DNA of 64,000 nucleotides from Micromonospora sp. WMMD1120 (GTDB lineage: Bacteria; Actinomycetota; Actinomycetes; Mycobacteriales; Micromonosporaceae). Location of the stretch: positions 4,870,001-4,934,000 of the forward strand of contig NZ_JARUBO010000005.1 in NCBI RefSeq assembly GCF_029626235.1, given 5' to 3'. The stretch's first letter is position 1. Each line of letters begins with the position of its first letter. The notes beneath the pieces are model-generated. The model was not told the origin of the DNA. It did no database searches and was given only the letters and a program-made list of their open reading frames with translations. The translations under genes were made by a program, and so were the position numbers. Positions 1 through 7,986 of the stretch are shown here, in pieces.

Positions 1-28
1 CCGGGTGGCCGGGAGCGAGGAAAGCGCG

Positions 29-634
29 ATGCACTCCCTGGCGGAGCGGCTGCTGCACCGCTTCGGCTGGCGCGAGCAGGACTTCACCTACGCGCGAAAC
101 GTCCGCTACGCGGAGACCGGCGTACCCCCGCCCGGTCCGCCGGCCACCCGGCTGGTCATCGACCGGGCCGACCAGGACCTGGGCATCGAGGGTACGACCC
201 ACGGGGCCGGCCGCACTCCCGACCGCACCCTGCACATCGGGCCGGCCCAGGCCGACGTCGTCGCGCGGCTCTTCGTCACCCTCCCGGCGAGCACGATCGT
301 CGGGACGGTGGAGGCGCTGGGGCCGTGGCTGACCCGCATCGAGCCCGCCGCGGTCAGCGTGGACCCGGGCCGCGCGGCCCTGCTGTTCCTCGCCCGTGCC
401 GACCTGGCGACCGAGGCGGAGCGGCTCGGCCTGGGGCCGGTGAAGATCGGCCGGATCGAGGCGGACGCCGACCACGTCATCGACACCGCCACGGCCGCCG
501 ACGGCACCAGCCTCTGGCTTCGCCGGGGCACCGACCCGGTTTCCCGGTACTGGCCCGGCATCATCGAGATCCGAGAGATGGTCATTCGCGACGTCGACCC
601 GGACGGGCTCGGTGGCAGTGCCACGGCCAGTTAG
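29..634 (+). CDS. Hypothetical protein, 201 aa
   Basis: I do not recognise this protein. The ATG at 29 is preferred over an in-frame GTG at 5 because a GAGGAAAG ribosome-binding site lies just before it. The product is soluble, with no signal peptide or membrane segment. It mixes acidic and hydrophobic stretches and has a beta-rich look in the middle (around LHIGPAQADVVARLFVTLP). Codon third positions are almost all G or C, so it is a genuine gene. It converges on the acetyltransferase gene with a gap of only 21 bp. Because the window begins just upstream, a longer reading frame starting before position 1 cannot be excluded. Confidence 0.6.
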   Translation: MHSLAERLLHRFGWREQDFTYARNVRYAETGVPPPGPPATRLVIDRADQDLGIEGTTHGAGRTPDRTLHIGPAQADVVARLFVTLPASTIVGTVEALGPWLTRIEPAAVSVDPGRAALLFLARADLATEAERLGLGPVKIGRIEADADHVIDTATAADGTSLWLRRGTDPVSRYWPGIIEIREMVIRDVDPDGLGGSATAS

Positions 635-655
635 ACGACTGTCACACGGTTTGGC

Positions 656-1222
656 CTACCTCGATGGCGTCGTCTCTCGACGCCACTGCGCGGCGAGCAG
701 GGCGTAGGTGTAGCCGTCGACCCAGCCCAGCTCGGCGTGCCAGGAGTCGCCGACGCCGTGCTGCTCACGACGCATGCCGACCTTCTCGAGGATCCGCACC
801 GAGGCGAGGTTGTCGGCGAAGCAGCCGGCGGTGATCCTGCGGATGTCCAACCTGTCGAACCCGTGCGCGACCATCGCGGTGACCGCCTCGGTCGCGTAGC
901 CGTGGCCGCCGTAGGCCGGATCGAAGATGTAGCCGAGTTCGGCCTCCGTCCGCGCTGGCATGCCGGGCTGCCCCATGCCGTCGACGACGTCGAGCGAGAC
1001 GGTTCCGATCACCACGCCGTCGAGCGTGACCGCGACGCTGTGGTCGTTGGGGTCCTCCGCCGCACGCTGCCACGCTGCCCGAAAGGACGCGGGCTCCACC
1101 GTCGTGCGCAGGAGCCAGCGGGTGACCTCGGGCAGGTTGCGGTACTCGAGGATGCGGTCGACGTCCTCGCTACGTACCGGACGAAGTTCGAGGCGTGCGG
1201 TACGAAGGGTGGTGTTCTCCAT
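656..1222 (-). CDS. GNAT-family N-acetyltransferase (RimJ/RimL type)
   Basis: The 188-residue product is a GCN5-related acetyltransferase that would move an acetyl group from acetyl-CoA to an amine; the substrate is unknown. It opens with TARLELRPVRSEDVDRIL, the usual RimJ/RimL beginning. It carries the acetyl-CoA binding loop GGHGYATEA near residues 110-118 and the helix FADNLASVRILEKVGM typical of this subfamily. The start MENTTLRT is chosen because family members begin just before TxRLxLR; an upstream in-frame start would add nine unrelated residues. It is a single gene between convergent and divergent neighbours. The family is certain, but the acceptor could be a ribosomal protein, an antibiotic or a small metabolite. 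Confidence 0.9.
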   Translation of the reverse strand: MENTTLRTARLELRPVRSEDVDRILEYRNLPEVTRWLLRTTVEPASFRAAWQRAAEDPNDHSVAVTLDGVVIGTVSLDVVDGMGQPGMPARTEAELGYIFDPAYGGHGYATEAVTAMVAHGFDRLDIRRITAGCFADNLASVRILEKVGMRREQHGVGDSWHAELGWVDGYTYALLAAQWRRETTPSR

Positions 1223-1285
1223 GGGGCGGCACGGTAGTGGACGCGCCACGGCGAGACGCCCGATTATCGGACCGGGTCAGAGGTC

Positions 1286-1930
1286 TCAGCGAAGCAGCAG
1301 GAACGTCGGCGCCGCGACAGCGAGCCCGACGGCGGCACCGGCGACGACCTGACCGGTGGTGTGCTCGCGTAACTGGACGCGGGACCAGCCGACCGCGGCC
1401 ACCACAGGGATGAGTATCAGCAGCACCACTCCGTGGACGATGACCAGGATCGCCGCCGATCCGGCGGCGACGGCGGCGTGGATGCTGAGCTTCCAGAGCA
1501 GGTTGATCACGGTCACGGCGACGCCTACGCCGAACATCACGACGACCACCGCAACCACCGTACGGGGGGCGTCCAGACCGACAAGGACGGCCAAGCCGAC
1601 CAGAACGGAGAGGAGTCCGTACGCGAGAGGTTTCGCCCGCTGCCTGCGCTCGCGGATGTGGTGGTCGGTCAGGCGCCCTCTCCGGACCTGGTACCAGATG
1701 AGGCTGTTGGGGATGACGGAGCAGAACAGTGTCGCCAGCAGAGCCCAGCCCAGGTCGCCGTGCGCCAACGGTCGGGTGGTGTCGATGGTGGCCGCGACCG
1801 GCATGAGGGCAGCCAGGAGCGCTGGCGCGAACACTTCCGTCACGACCCGGGCTGCCGTGCGGGACGCGTCACTGGTGGGAGAGTCGACAGTGTTCAGCAC
1901 ACACGGCATTCTGCACGTCTCGCCAGTCAT
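1286..1930 (-). CDS. PAP2-family phosphatase-like membrane protein
   Basis: This is an integral membrane protein of about 214 residues with six predicted hydrophobic segments. Parts of the PAP2 (type 2 phosphatidic acid phosphatase) active site are visible: KLSIHAAVAAG fits the second motif with its histidine, and GWSRVQLREHTTGQVVAGA fits SRxxLxxHxxxxVxxG. Family members remove phosphate from lipid or isoprenyl phosphates. The first KxxxxxxRP-type motif is weak here, so activity is likely but not proven. The start is uncertain: ATG codons at 1942, 1930 and 1909 are all in frame. I chose 1930 because it is preceded by a G-rich stretch. The gene stands alone and diverges from the small membrane protein gene at 1968. 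Confidence 0.72.
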   Translation of the reverse strand: MTGETCRMPCVLNTVDSPTSDASRTAARVVTEVFAPALLAALMPVAATIDTTRPLAHGDLGWALLATLFCSVIPNSLIWYQVRRGRLTDHHIRERRQRAKPLAYGLLSVLVGLAVLVGLDAPRTVVAVVVVMFGVGVAVTVINLLWKLSIHAAVAAGSAAILVIVHGVVLLILIPVVAAVGWSRVQLREHTTGQVVAGAAVGLAVAAPTFLLLR

Positions 1931-1967
1931 CAGCCCCACCACTTGACGGGCACGTCACGATGACCGT

Positions 1968-2321
1968 ATGAGATCCCGCCGTCACCTCGTGTTGTTGATC
2001 ACCGGGCTGCTGGTCGCGGTGCTGGCTACGACCTTCGTCGTTCTGCGGTGGGACTCGGCCGACAGGATCGCGACCGGTGTGTCCGCGTTGGCGGGGCTCG
2101 CCGGTGTCGGAGTGGCCCTGTGGGCGGCGCTCCCGGGGGCGCGGCCCGGGCTCCGTGCCCGCGACACCGGGGCGGCCCGGGCACGAGGCGCAGGTTACGC
2201 CACCTCCGGCATCGATGCCCCTGCCGACGACGCCACGGCGATGGAGGTCTCCGGCACCGGGGATTCCACCGCCGAGGACGGTGGGCAGGCGGTCAGCGGG
2301 ATCGTCCGTCGCCGCCGATGA
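1968..2321 (+). CDS. Small two-helix membrane protein with two copies of an amyloid-signalling-like motif
   Basis: The 117-residue protein has two transmembrane helices (about residues 7-26 and 35-55) followed by a polar tail. The tail carries two in-register copies of a short motif: RDTGAARARGAGYATSGI (65-82) and SGTGDSTAEDGGQAVSGI (95-112), which share TG, A, G, A and SGI positions. The next gene, a STAND NTPase that starts inside this stop codon (ATGA), carries a matching segment at its own N-terminus. Such shared motifs between a small effector and an NLR-like protein are known in multicellular bacteria as bacterial amyloid signalling sequences (BASS). By analogy the membrane hairpin would be the effector that is triggered when the NTPase nucleates its tail. 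The function is inferred from motif pairing and gene order, not from homology of the helices. Confidence 0.72.
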   Translation: MRSRRHLVLLITGLLVAVLATTFVVLRWDSADRIATGVSALAGLAGVGVALWAALPGARPGLRARDTGAARARGAGYATSGIDAPADDATAMEVSGTGDSTAEDGGQAVSGIVRRRR

Positions 2322-4816
2322 GACGCGATCCGGCCGCCGGGCCGACTCCGGGCGGGTACTTCCTGCGTAACACCGGCGACGCCTGGGCTGCCGCCCCGGG
2401 CAGCGTGGCCATATCCGGGTTCGTCGACGGCGACATCACCGTCGGGCTGCCGCGGTATCGACTGACCACGGTGGACGACACGGCGCCCCGTCCGGTGGAG
2501 ACACTGCGCCTCGCCGAGCTGCTCGACGCGCGGCACCGGGTTGTCGAGTTCTTCGGCCGCGACGACGAGCGGCGGGCGCTGCTGGAGTGGCTGACCGTCG
2601 AGGACGACCGGCCCGACCGCGCGGTGCGGCTGATCCACGCGCCGGGCGGTCAGGGCAAGACGCGCCTCGCCGACCAGTTCGCGGAGACGGCCCGGCAGGC
2701 CGGCTGGGAGGTGGTGCGGGCGCACCGTGATCCGGGTGGCCCGGACCGCCTCGCCGCCCGCGACTCCCACCAGGCCGCCGCCGGGCTCCTGGTGCTCGTC
2801 GACTACGGCGACTGGTGGCCGGCCGGCGACCTCCAGGCGCTGTTCACCGATCCCCGACTCCACCGCGACGGCCCGGTGCGGGTGCTGGTGCTGGCCCGGG
2901 CGGTCGGGTACTGGTGGCAGGAGTTGCGGCACTGGCTGCCGGCCACTCTCAGGGTGTCGGTCAGCGAGTGCGAGCTGGCCCCGCTGGCGCCCGACGTCCC
3001 CGCCAGGGAACGCCTCTTCGACGTCGCCGCGGCCCGCTTCGCCGCGCTCGTCTCGGGTGCCCGCATCGACGCGGTGCGCGCTCCGGACCTGGCCGATCCG
3101 GCGTACGGATCGGCGCTGAGTCTCCAGTTGGCCGCGTTGGTCGCGGTGGCGGTCAGTCACGATCGGGACCTGCCGCTGCCGTCCACGGTGGTGGAGATGT
3201 ACGGGTACCTGCTGGACCGGGAGGTCGGGCACTGGCGGCAGTTGCGGGCGGGCGGGGCGGTCACGAGCTCAGTGGAGCAGCTCGATCGAGCGGTTCTCAT
3301 CGCGGCGCTCACCGGTGCGGTCCCGTACCCCGTGGGGCAGGCGGTCCTGGATCGAGCCGGTGTGGGCGGCGGTCCGGACGTCGTCGCTCAGCTTCTGGCC
3401 GACCACTCGACCTGCTATCCGCCCCGAGACGCGGGCTGGGTGCTGGAGCCGTTGCAGCCCGACCGCTTCGCGGAGGCGTACCTGGCGTTGGCGATCCCTG
3501 GTCATGGTCGGTCGTCGTACGTGCCGAAGCCGTGGGCGGTCGCGCTCGTGCGTGCGATGCTGCGCGGGCCGGTCGCATCCGCGGAGGAGGCGCGGATGCG
3601 GGCAGCCGCCCTCACGATGCTCGTCGAGGTGGCGTCGAGCTGGCGGCACGTGGCCGCCGCGGTGGTGCTGCCGGCCCTGCGTGACGATCCGGCGCTCGCC
3701 ACCGCTGCCGGCGGGTCGGTGCTCGCGCGGATCATCGACCTGCCGGACGTGGACGTCGGGCTGTTGGCGCGGATCGAGCCGTTCCTGCCGCCCCGGCGGC
3801 ACGTCGACTTCGACGTCGTGGCGCGCGAGGTGGTCGCCCGCGTCGTAGCGGCCCGCCTCGCCGCTGATCCGGGCCCGGCCGAGCGGGCCCGGCTGCACAT
3901 CGCGTACGGGCGGCGGCTGGCCCAGGCGGGGGAGCGCGAGGCGGCGCTGGAGCAGGCCGATCTGGCGGTCGCGGCGGGAGAGGCGGCGGCCGCCGCCACC
4001 GCCTCGGCGGACACGACCGAGCTGCTCGCCCTCGCCCTGCACCTGCGGGCGCACCGGCTGGCCGCGGTGAACCGTTACCCGGAGGCGTTGGAGAGCGCGC
4101 AACGGGCGGTGGAGCTGCTCACCCCGCTCGCCGACGGGCCGGGCGAGCAGGGCGGGTCGATGCGATGGGCGCTGGCAGAGGCGTTGAACAGTCTCGCTCT
4201 CCGGTTGTCGAATCTCGAGCGGCACGAGATCGCCGAGCGGGCGGGTCGACGGGCTGTCGAGTTGTTCACCGCTGGTCGCCGGAGCGTGCGCAGTGAGCAG
4301 GGTCTGGCCGGGGCGCTGACCAACCTGGCGGTGATCGAGGCGCACCTGGGCCGGGGCGTGGACGCGCTGATGACGGTCCGCCGAGCGGAGCGGATCTGGC
4401 GTCGGCTCAGCGCCGACGCGCCGGCGGTCCACCTGCCCGAGTTGGCGCTCACCCTGAACACGGTCGGCCTGCGGCACGCCGAGCTGGGGCAGCCCGGCGC
4501 GGCGGCGACGGCAGCCGACGAGTCGGTGGAGATCTTCCGCGACCTGGTTCGGGCCAACGCTGTGGCCTTCGAGCTCGACCTGGCAGCCGTGCTGGCGAAC
4601 CTCAGTGGCTACCTGTGGCAGTTGGGCCGTCGGACCGAGGCGTTGCAGCACAACGCGGAGGCCGAGGAGATCTTCGGCCGCTGGGGTGGGGCGCACCCGG
4701 CGGCGTTCTCCCTGCACCTGAGCCACCTGCGGGAGAACATCGCGGCGATGCGCGCCGAGCAGTCCCCTGTCGACCTGCGCCGGTGGGAGTTGGGCGCGCA
4801 GTCGTTCAACAGTTGA
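2318..4816 (+). CDS. STAND/NLR-like NTPase with C-terminal TPR repeats
   Basis: The 832-residue protein has an N-terminal Gly/Ala motif (RNTGDAWAAAPGSVAISGF, residues 17-35), a P-loop NTPase with Walker A GGQGKTR near 109-115 and a Walker B-like LLVLVDYGDW near 158-167. Leu/Ala-rich tetratricopeptide repeats run from about 520 to the end. This is the domain order of an NLR-type sensor: an effector-recruiting tip, a nucleotide switch and a ligand-sensing repeat array. The start ATG overlaps the TGA of the upstream gene, so the two are translationally coupled. The N-terminal motif resembles the two copies in the tail of that upstream membrane protein. I infer a signalling or defence pair; regulation of a developmental process is an alternative. 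The sensed ligand is unknown. Confidence 0.82.
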   Translation: MRRDPAAGPTPGGYFLRNTGDAWAAAPGSVAISGFVDGDITVGLPRYRLTTVDDTAPRPVETLRLAELLDARHRVVEFFGRDDERRALLEWLTVEDDRPDRAVRLIHAPGGQGKTRLADQFAETARQAGWEVVRAHRDPGGPDRLAARDSHQAAAGLLVLVDYGDWWPAGDLQALFTDPRLHRDGPVRVLVLARAVGYWWQELRHWLPATLRVSVSECELAPLAPDVPARERLFDVAAARFAALVSGARIDAVRAPDLADPAYGSALSLQLAALVAVAVSHDRDLPLPSTVVEMYGYLLDREVGHWRQLRAGGAVTSSVEQLDRAVLIAALTGAVPYPVGQAVLDRAGVGGGPDVVAQLLADHSTCYPPRDAGWVLEPLQPDRFAEAYLALAIPGHGRSSYVPKPWAVALVRAMLRGPVASAEEARMRAAALTMLVEVASSWRHVAAAVVLPALRDDPALATAAGGSVLARIIDLPDVDVGLLARIEPFLPPRRHVDFDVVAREVVARVVAARLAADPGPAERARLHIAYGRRLAQAGEREAALEQADLAVAAGEAAAAATASADTTELLALALHLRAHRLAAVNRYPEALESAQRAVELLTPLADGPGEQGGSMRWALAEALNSLALRLSNLERHEIAERAGRRAVELFTAGRRSVRSEQGLAGALTNLAVIEAHLGRGVDALMTVRRAERIWRRLSADAPAVHLPELALTLNTVGLRHAELGQPGAAATAADESVEIFRDLVRANAVAFELDLAAVLANLSGYLWQLGRRTEALQHNAEAEEIFGRWGGAHPAAFSLHLSHLRENIAAMRAEQSPVDLRRWELGAQSFNS

Positions 4817-4836
4817 CGGCCGGTCGCACCTGGCGA

Positions 4837-5391
4837 TCAGCTCAACGTGTGGGTCACGTCGTCGACGTCGAAGGTCGTGACGCCATTCCCGGCCGCCTCG
4901 CTGCCGAGGAAGCTGACCGTCGCGGTGCGCTCGGTCGTCGCCGTCCCGGTCGACATGCTGTATTCCCGCCACTGCGACCCGCCGTCGAAGGCCAGCGAGA
5001 ACCGGGTCTTCGGGGGTATGCCGGTGACCGCCAGGCCGACGTTCAGGTAGTCGCCGCGGGTGGTCTCGGTGGTGGTCGTCCGAACCCAGAAGCGGACCGT
5101 CAGGTCGCAGTTGGCCGGCACGGTGACGGTGGTGCGCAGCAGGTCGCTGCGCGTGACGTCCAGCCCCGCGAAGGTGGCGTACGCGCGGCCGGTGTGCGCG
5201 GGCCGGGTCGCGTCGCCCAGCACGACGATACGGGGTCCGGCGGTCCAGCCGGTGGTGCCACGTTCGAACCCCGGGTTCGGGTGGACCTGCCCGGCGCAGG
5301 GCGCGTCGGCCGCTGGCCGGCCGTAGGACGCGCTGCCGGTGGCCAGGAGCAGCAGGGCCGCAGCCGAGGCGGCGGTCACGAGGGCCTTCAT
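4837..5391 (-). CDS. Secreted carbohydrate-binding-module-like protein
   Basis: The 184-residue product starts with a signal peptide (KALVTAASAAALLLLATGSASYG). The rest is a single jelly-roll-like domain opening with HPNPGFERGTTGWTAG, a pattern seen in carbohydrate-binding modules of the CBM4/CBM6-like kind and in discoidin-like domains. The core has alternating beta strands such as DLTVRFWVRTTTTETTRGDYLNVGLA. No catalytic domain is attached, so the protein may bind a polysaccharide or the cell wall on its own. A cytosolic start at MKALV is followed directly by the hydrophobic core, which supports the start. The gene converges on the STAND NTPase gene. Exact CBM family and ligand are not known. 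Confidence 0.75.
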   Translation of the reverse strand: MKALVTAASAAALLLLATGSASYGRPAADAPCAGQVHPNPGFERGTTGWTAGPRIVVLGDATRPAHTGRAYATFAGLDVTRSDLLRTTVTVPANCDLTVRFWVRTTTTETTRGDYLNVGLAVTGIPPKTRFSLAFDGGSQWREYSMSTGTATTERTATVSFLGSEAAGNGVTTFDVDDVTHTLS

Positions 5392-5516
5392 CGGTTCTCC
5401 CGGGTCAATCCATTCGAGTCTGTCGATTCATCTCGACCTTGCGTGATGGACGTCGACCCGTCAAGCCCTTCCCGATGTCGACACCGATCGCCCCCGTGGG
5501 AGGGGCCCGGACAGCG

Positions 5517-5552
5517 CCGCGCGGGCCGGTCCGGGAGGACGGGCCCGCGCGG
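5517..5552. terminator. Hairpin terminator downstream of the GlsB-like gene
   Basis: A perfect 11-bp inverted repeat (CCGCGCGGGCC at 5517-5527 and GGCCCGCGCGG at 5542-5552) encloses a 14-nt loop. It begins 9 bp past the stop of the minus-strand GlsB-like gene and would end its transcript. No T-tract follows, as is usual in high-GC actinomycetes. Confidence 0.6.
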
Positions 5553-5561
5553 CGGAGGTGA

Positions 5562-5831
5562 TCAGTGGGTACGGCGGCCGTAGGTGCGGTCGAGGATCGC
5601 GACGCCGGCCACCGCGAAGGCGAGTTGCAGGGCCAGCTCGATCCAGTCGACGCCGGCGGTGTCGTCCACGCCGAGGGCGCCGGCGAGCAGCGTGCCGAGG
5701 ATCGCGGCGACGATGCCGACGGCGACCGTCACCAGGAACGACAGGTTCTGCTTGCCGGGCAGGATGAGTCGTCCCACCACACCGATGATCAGGCCGATGA
5801 TGATCGCGCTGAAGAAGCCAGCGATTTCCAT
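5562..5831 (-). CDS. GlsB/YeaQ/YmgE-family membrane protein (transglycosylase-associated)
   Basis: The 89-residue protein has three hydrophobic segments and the Gly-rich first helix FFSAIIIGLIIGVVGRLILPG that defines this small stress-linked membrane family. The second part, FLVTVAVGIVAAILGTLLAG, matches the family too. The start MEIAGFF is set by an excellent GGAGGACA ribosome-binding site just upstream; an earlier in-frame ATG would add 13 residues before it. Homologues are induced by acid or general stress in enterobacteria, but the molecular role is unknown. The gene is monocistronic, with a strong hairpin after its stop. The family call is firm. Confidence 0.9.
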   Translation of the reverse strand: MEIAGFFSAIIIGLIIGVVGRLILPGKQNLSFLVTVAVGIVAAILGTLLAGALGVDDTAGVDWIELALQLAFAVAGVAILDRTYGRRTH

Positions 5832-5922
5832 GGTTATGTCCTCCCGCCGAGTTGTCGTCGGGCTGATCACTGCCCGGGTCGGCCCGCCGCTAAACGACGC
5901 GGCGCCGGTCGGGCACCAGACG

Positions 5923-7770
5923 CTAGCGGCGGCGGCGGGCGTCGGCCTCGGCGTCGAGCAGGTCGTTGAGCGTCAGCGCCGAGTTGATCAGTGAGAGGTG
6001 GCTGAACGCCTGGGGGTAGTTGCCGATCTGCTCGCCGGTCGCGGCGATCTCCTCGGCGTAGAGGCCGAGGTGGTTGCTGAACGTGAACATCTTCTCGAGG
6101 GTGAGCCGGGCGTCGTCCAGGCGGCCGGAGCGGGCCAGCGCCTCGACGTACCAGAAGGTGCACATGTTGAAGGTGCCCTCGTGGCCGGGGAGCCCGTCGG
6201 GGGAGTGCACCGGGTCGTAGCGGTGCACCAGGCTGTCGGAGACCAGTTCCCGCTCGATCGCGGCCAACGTGGAGAGCCACAGCGGGTCGCTCGGCGTGAC
6301 GAAACCGACCGACGGCATGGCGAGCAGCGCGGCGTCCAGCACGCTCTCGTCGTACGCCTGCACGAAGGAGCCGCGGCCCCTGTCGTATCCGCGCTCCATG
6401 ACCTGGCTGTAGATGAGGTTGCGCTGCTGGGTCCAGCAGGTGATGTCCCCGGGCCGGCCGGTCCGGGTGGCCAGCCGGATCGCCCGGTCCAGCGCGACCC
6501 AGGACATCACCCGCCCGAAGGTGTAGTTCCGGGGGTGGTGGCGGCTTTCCCAGATGCCGGCGTCGGCCCGGTCCCAGTGGCGGCAGAGCCAGTCGACGAG
6601 CCGGACGGTGCTCTTCCACACCTGGTGCGAGACGCGGATGCCCTGCTCGTCGGCGAGATGCATGGCGTACAGCGCCTCGCCGTGGATGTCGAGTTGGAGT
6701 TGGTCGGCGGCCCCGTTGCCGATCCGCACCGGCCGCGAGCCCCGGTAGCCCTCCAGATGATCGAGCACCTCCTCGTGCAGGTCGGACGAGCCGTCCACCC
6801 GATACATGATCTTCAGTGGGTCCTGGAGGTCACCGGCCTCGCGGATCCGCTCGTCCAGCCAGTCCATGTACCGGCTGACCTCCTCGGTGAAACCGAGGCC
6901 GAGCAGGGCGTGCACCGAGAACGAGGTGTCCCGCACCCACGTGTAGCGGTAGTCCCAGTTACGCGTGCCGCCGACCAGCTCGGGCAGCGCGGCGGTGGGC
7001 GCGGCGATCATCGCGCCGGTCGGCGCGTACGTCATGAGTTTGAGCGTGATGGCGGACCGCTCGACCATTTCCCGCCAGCGACCGGTGTAGCGCGAGCGCT
7101 CCACCCACCGCCGCCAGTAGTCCCGGGTCCACTCGAACATGCCCTGGACCTCTTCCGGGGGGACGACCCGCGGCTCGCTACCGCCCGTCTCCAGGACCAC
7201 CCCGCCGGTGTCACCCTGGTTGAGGGTGCCGTACGCGACGAGATCGCCGCCCTCCAGGTGGACGTCGCCCTGTTCGGCGATCAACCGGCGCACCGGGTCG
7301 ACCGGGTTGAACGTCAGCGTCGCCGACCGGCCGCGGAAGACGAATCCGGAGCGGTGGGTCTCCACCTGGTGCGGCTCGCGGGCGTAGTCGAACCGGGGTC
7401 GGCACTCCACCCGGAAACGCATGCTGCCCCGGACCATGTTGACGATGCGGACCAGGCGGTGCACGTCGGTGGCCCGCTCGCCGGTGACGGGCATGAAGTC
7501 CATCACCTCGGCCACGCCGTCGGCGCTGATGAAGCGGGTGATCAGGATGGGTGTGCCGGGCAGGTAGAGCTGCTTGGTCACGTACTCCACGTCGCAGGGC
7601 GCGATCCGGAAATAGCCGCCCTTCTCCTTGTCTAGCAGCGCGGCGAAGATGCTTGGCGAGTCGAAGCGCGGCGCGCAGAACCAGTCGACGGTCCCGTCGC
7701 AGGTCACCAGCGCGGCGGTCTGCAGGTCGCCGATGAGCCCGTGATCCTCGATCGCCGGATAGCTGTCCAC
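5923..7770 (-). CDS. Glycoside hydrolase family 15 protein (glucoamylase/trehalase-like)
   Basis: The 615-residue cytosolic protein is a full-length GH15 enzyme of the bacterial trehalase/glucodextranase-like branch. It opens with PAIEDHGLIGDLQTAALV, continues with an N-terminal beta domain, then an (alpha/alpha)6 barrel. The barrel has the hallmark RNWDYRYTWVRDTSF near residues 265-280 and the C-terminal active-site loop GEQIGNYPQAFSHLSLINSA near 580-600. It would hydrolyse trehalose or alpha-glucans to glucose from the non-reducing end. Actinobacterial members of this branch include characterised trehalases, and the lack of a signal peptide fits an intracellular disaccharide. The gene is alone and diverges from the LtrA-like gene, with a 216-bp shared upstream region. 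Confidence 0.92.
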   Translation of the reverse strand: MDSYPAIEDHGLIGDLQTAALVTCDGTVDWFCAPRFDSPSIFAALLDKEKGGYFRIAPCDVEYVTKQLYLPGTPILITRFISADGVAEVMDFMPVTGERATDVHRLVRIVNMVRGSMRFRVECRPRFDYAREPHQVETHRSGFVFRGRSATLTFNPVDPVRRLIAEQGDVHLEGGDLVAYGTLNQGDTGGVVLETGGSEPRVVPPEEVQGMFEWTRDYWRRWVERSRYTGRWREMVERSAITLKLMTYAPTGAMIAAPTAALPELVGGTRNWDYRYTWVRDTSFSVHALLGLGFTEEVSRYMDWLDERIREAGDLQDPLKIMYRVDGSSDLHEEVLDHLEGYRGSRPVRIGNGAADQLQLDIHGEALYAMHLADEQGIRVSHQVWKSTVRLVDWLCRHWDRADAGIWESRHHPRNYTFGRVMSWVALDRAIRLATRTGRPGDITCWTQQRNLIYSQVMERGYDRGRGSFVQAYDESVLDAALLAMPSVGFVTPSDPLWLSTLAAIERELVSDSLVHRYDPVHSPDGLPGHEGTFNMCTFWYVEALARSGRLDDARLTLEKMFTFSNHLGLYAEEIAATGEQIGNYPQAFSHLSLINSALTLNDLLDAEADARRRR

Positions 7771-7986
7771 GTCTCTCCCCGGTTCGGCGGCGTCCTGCGC
7801 ATCGAACCTAGGGGGAGAATGTTCGGATCAGGTGCGATTCACGTTCTGCCACCCTGTCGCGTGGCTCGCTGTCGCACCGCCGCCCGAGCAGGTCCGCCAC
7901 CGTCGCCCCGTAACGGCCTCGACGGGAGGCGGGGCGTGGTATCAATGCCCGGGGACGGAACATAGCAGGCGGAATCGGGCGGCCGT

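Noticed and set aside
2048..2317. Long upstream extension of the STAND-TPR frame
   Set aside because: The frame is open but overlaps the small membrane protein gene, is Arg/Gly-rich low-quality sequence, and the ATG at 2318 is coupled to the upstream stop.
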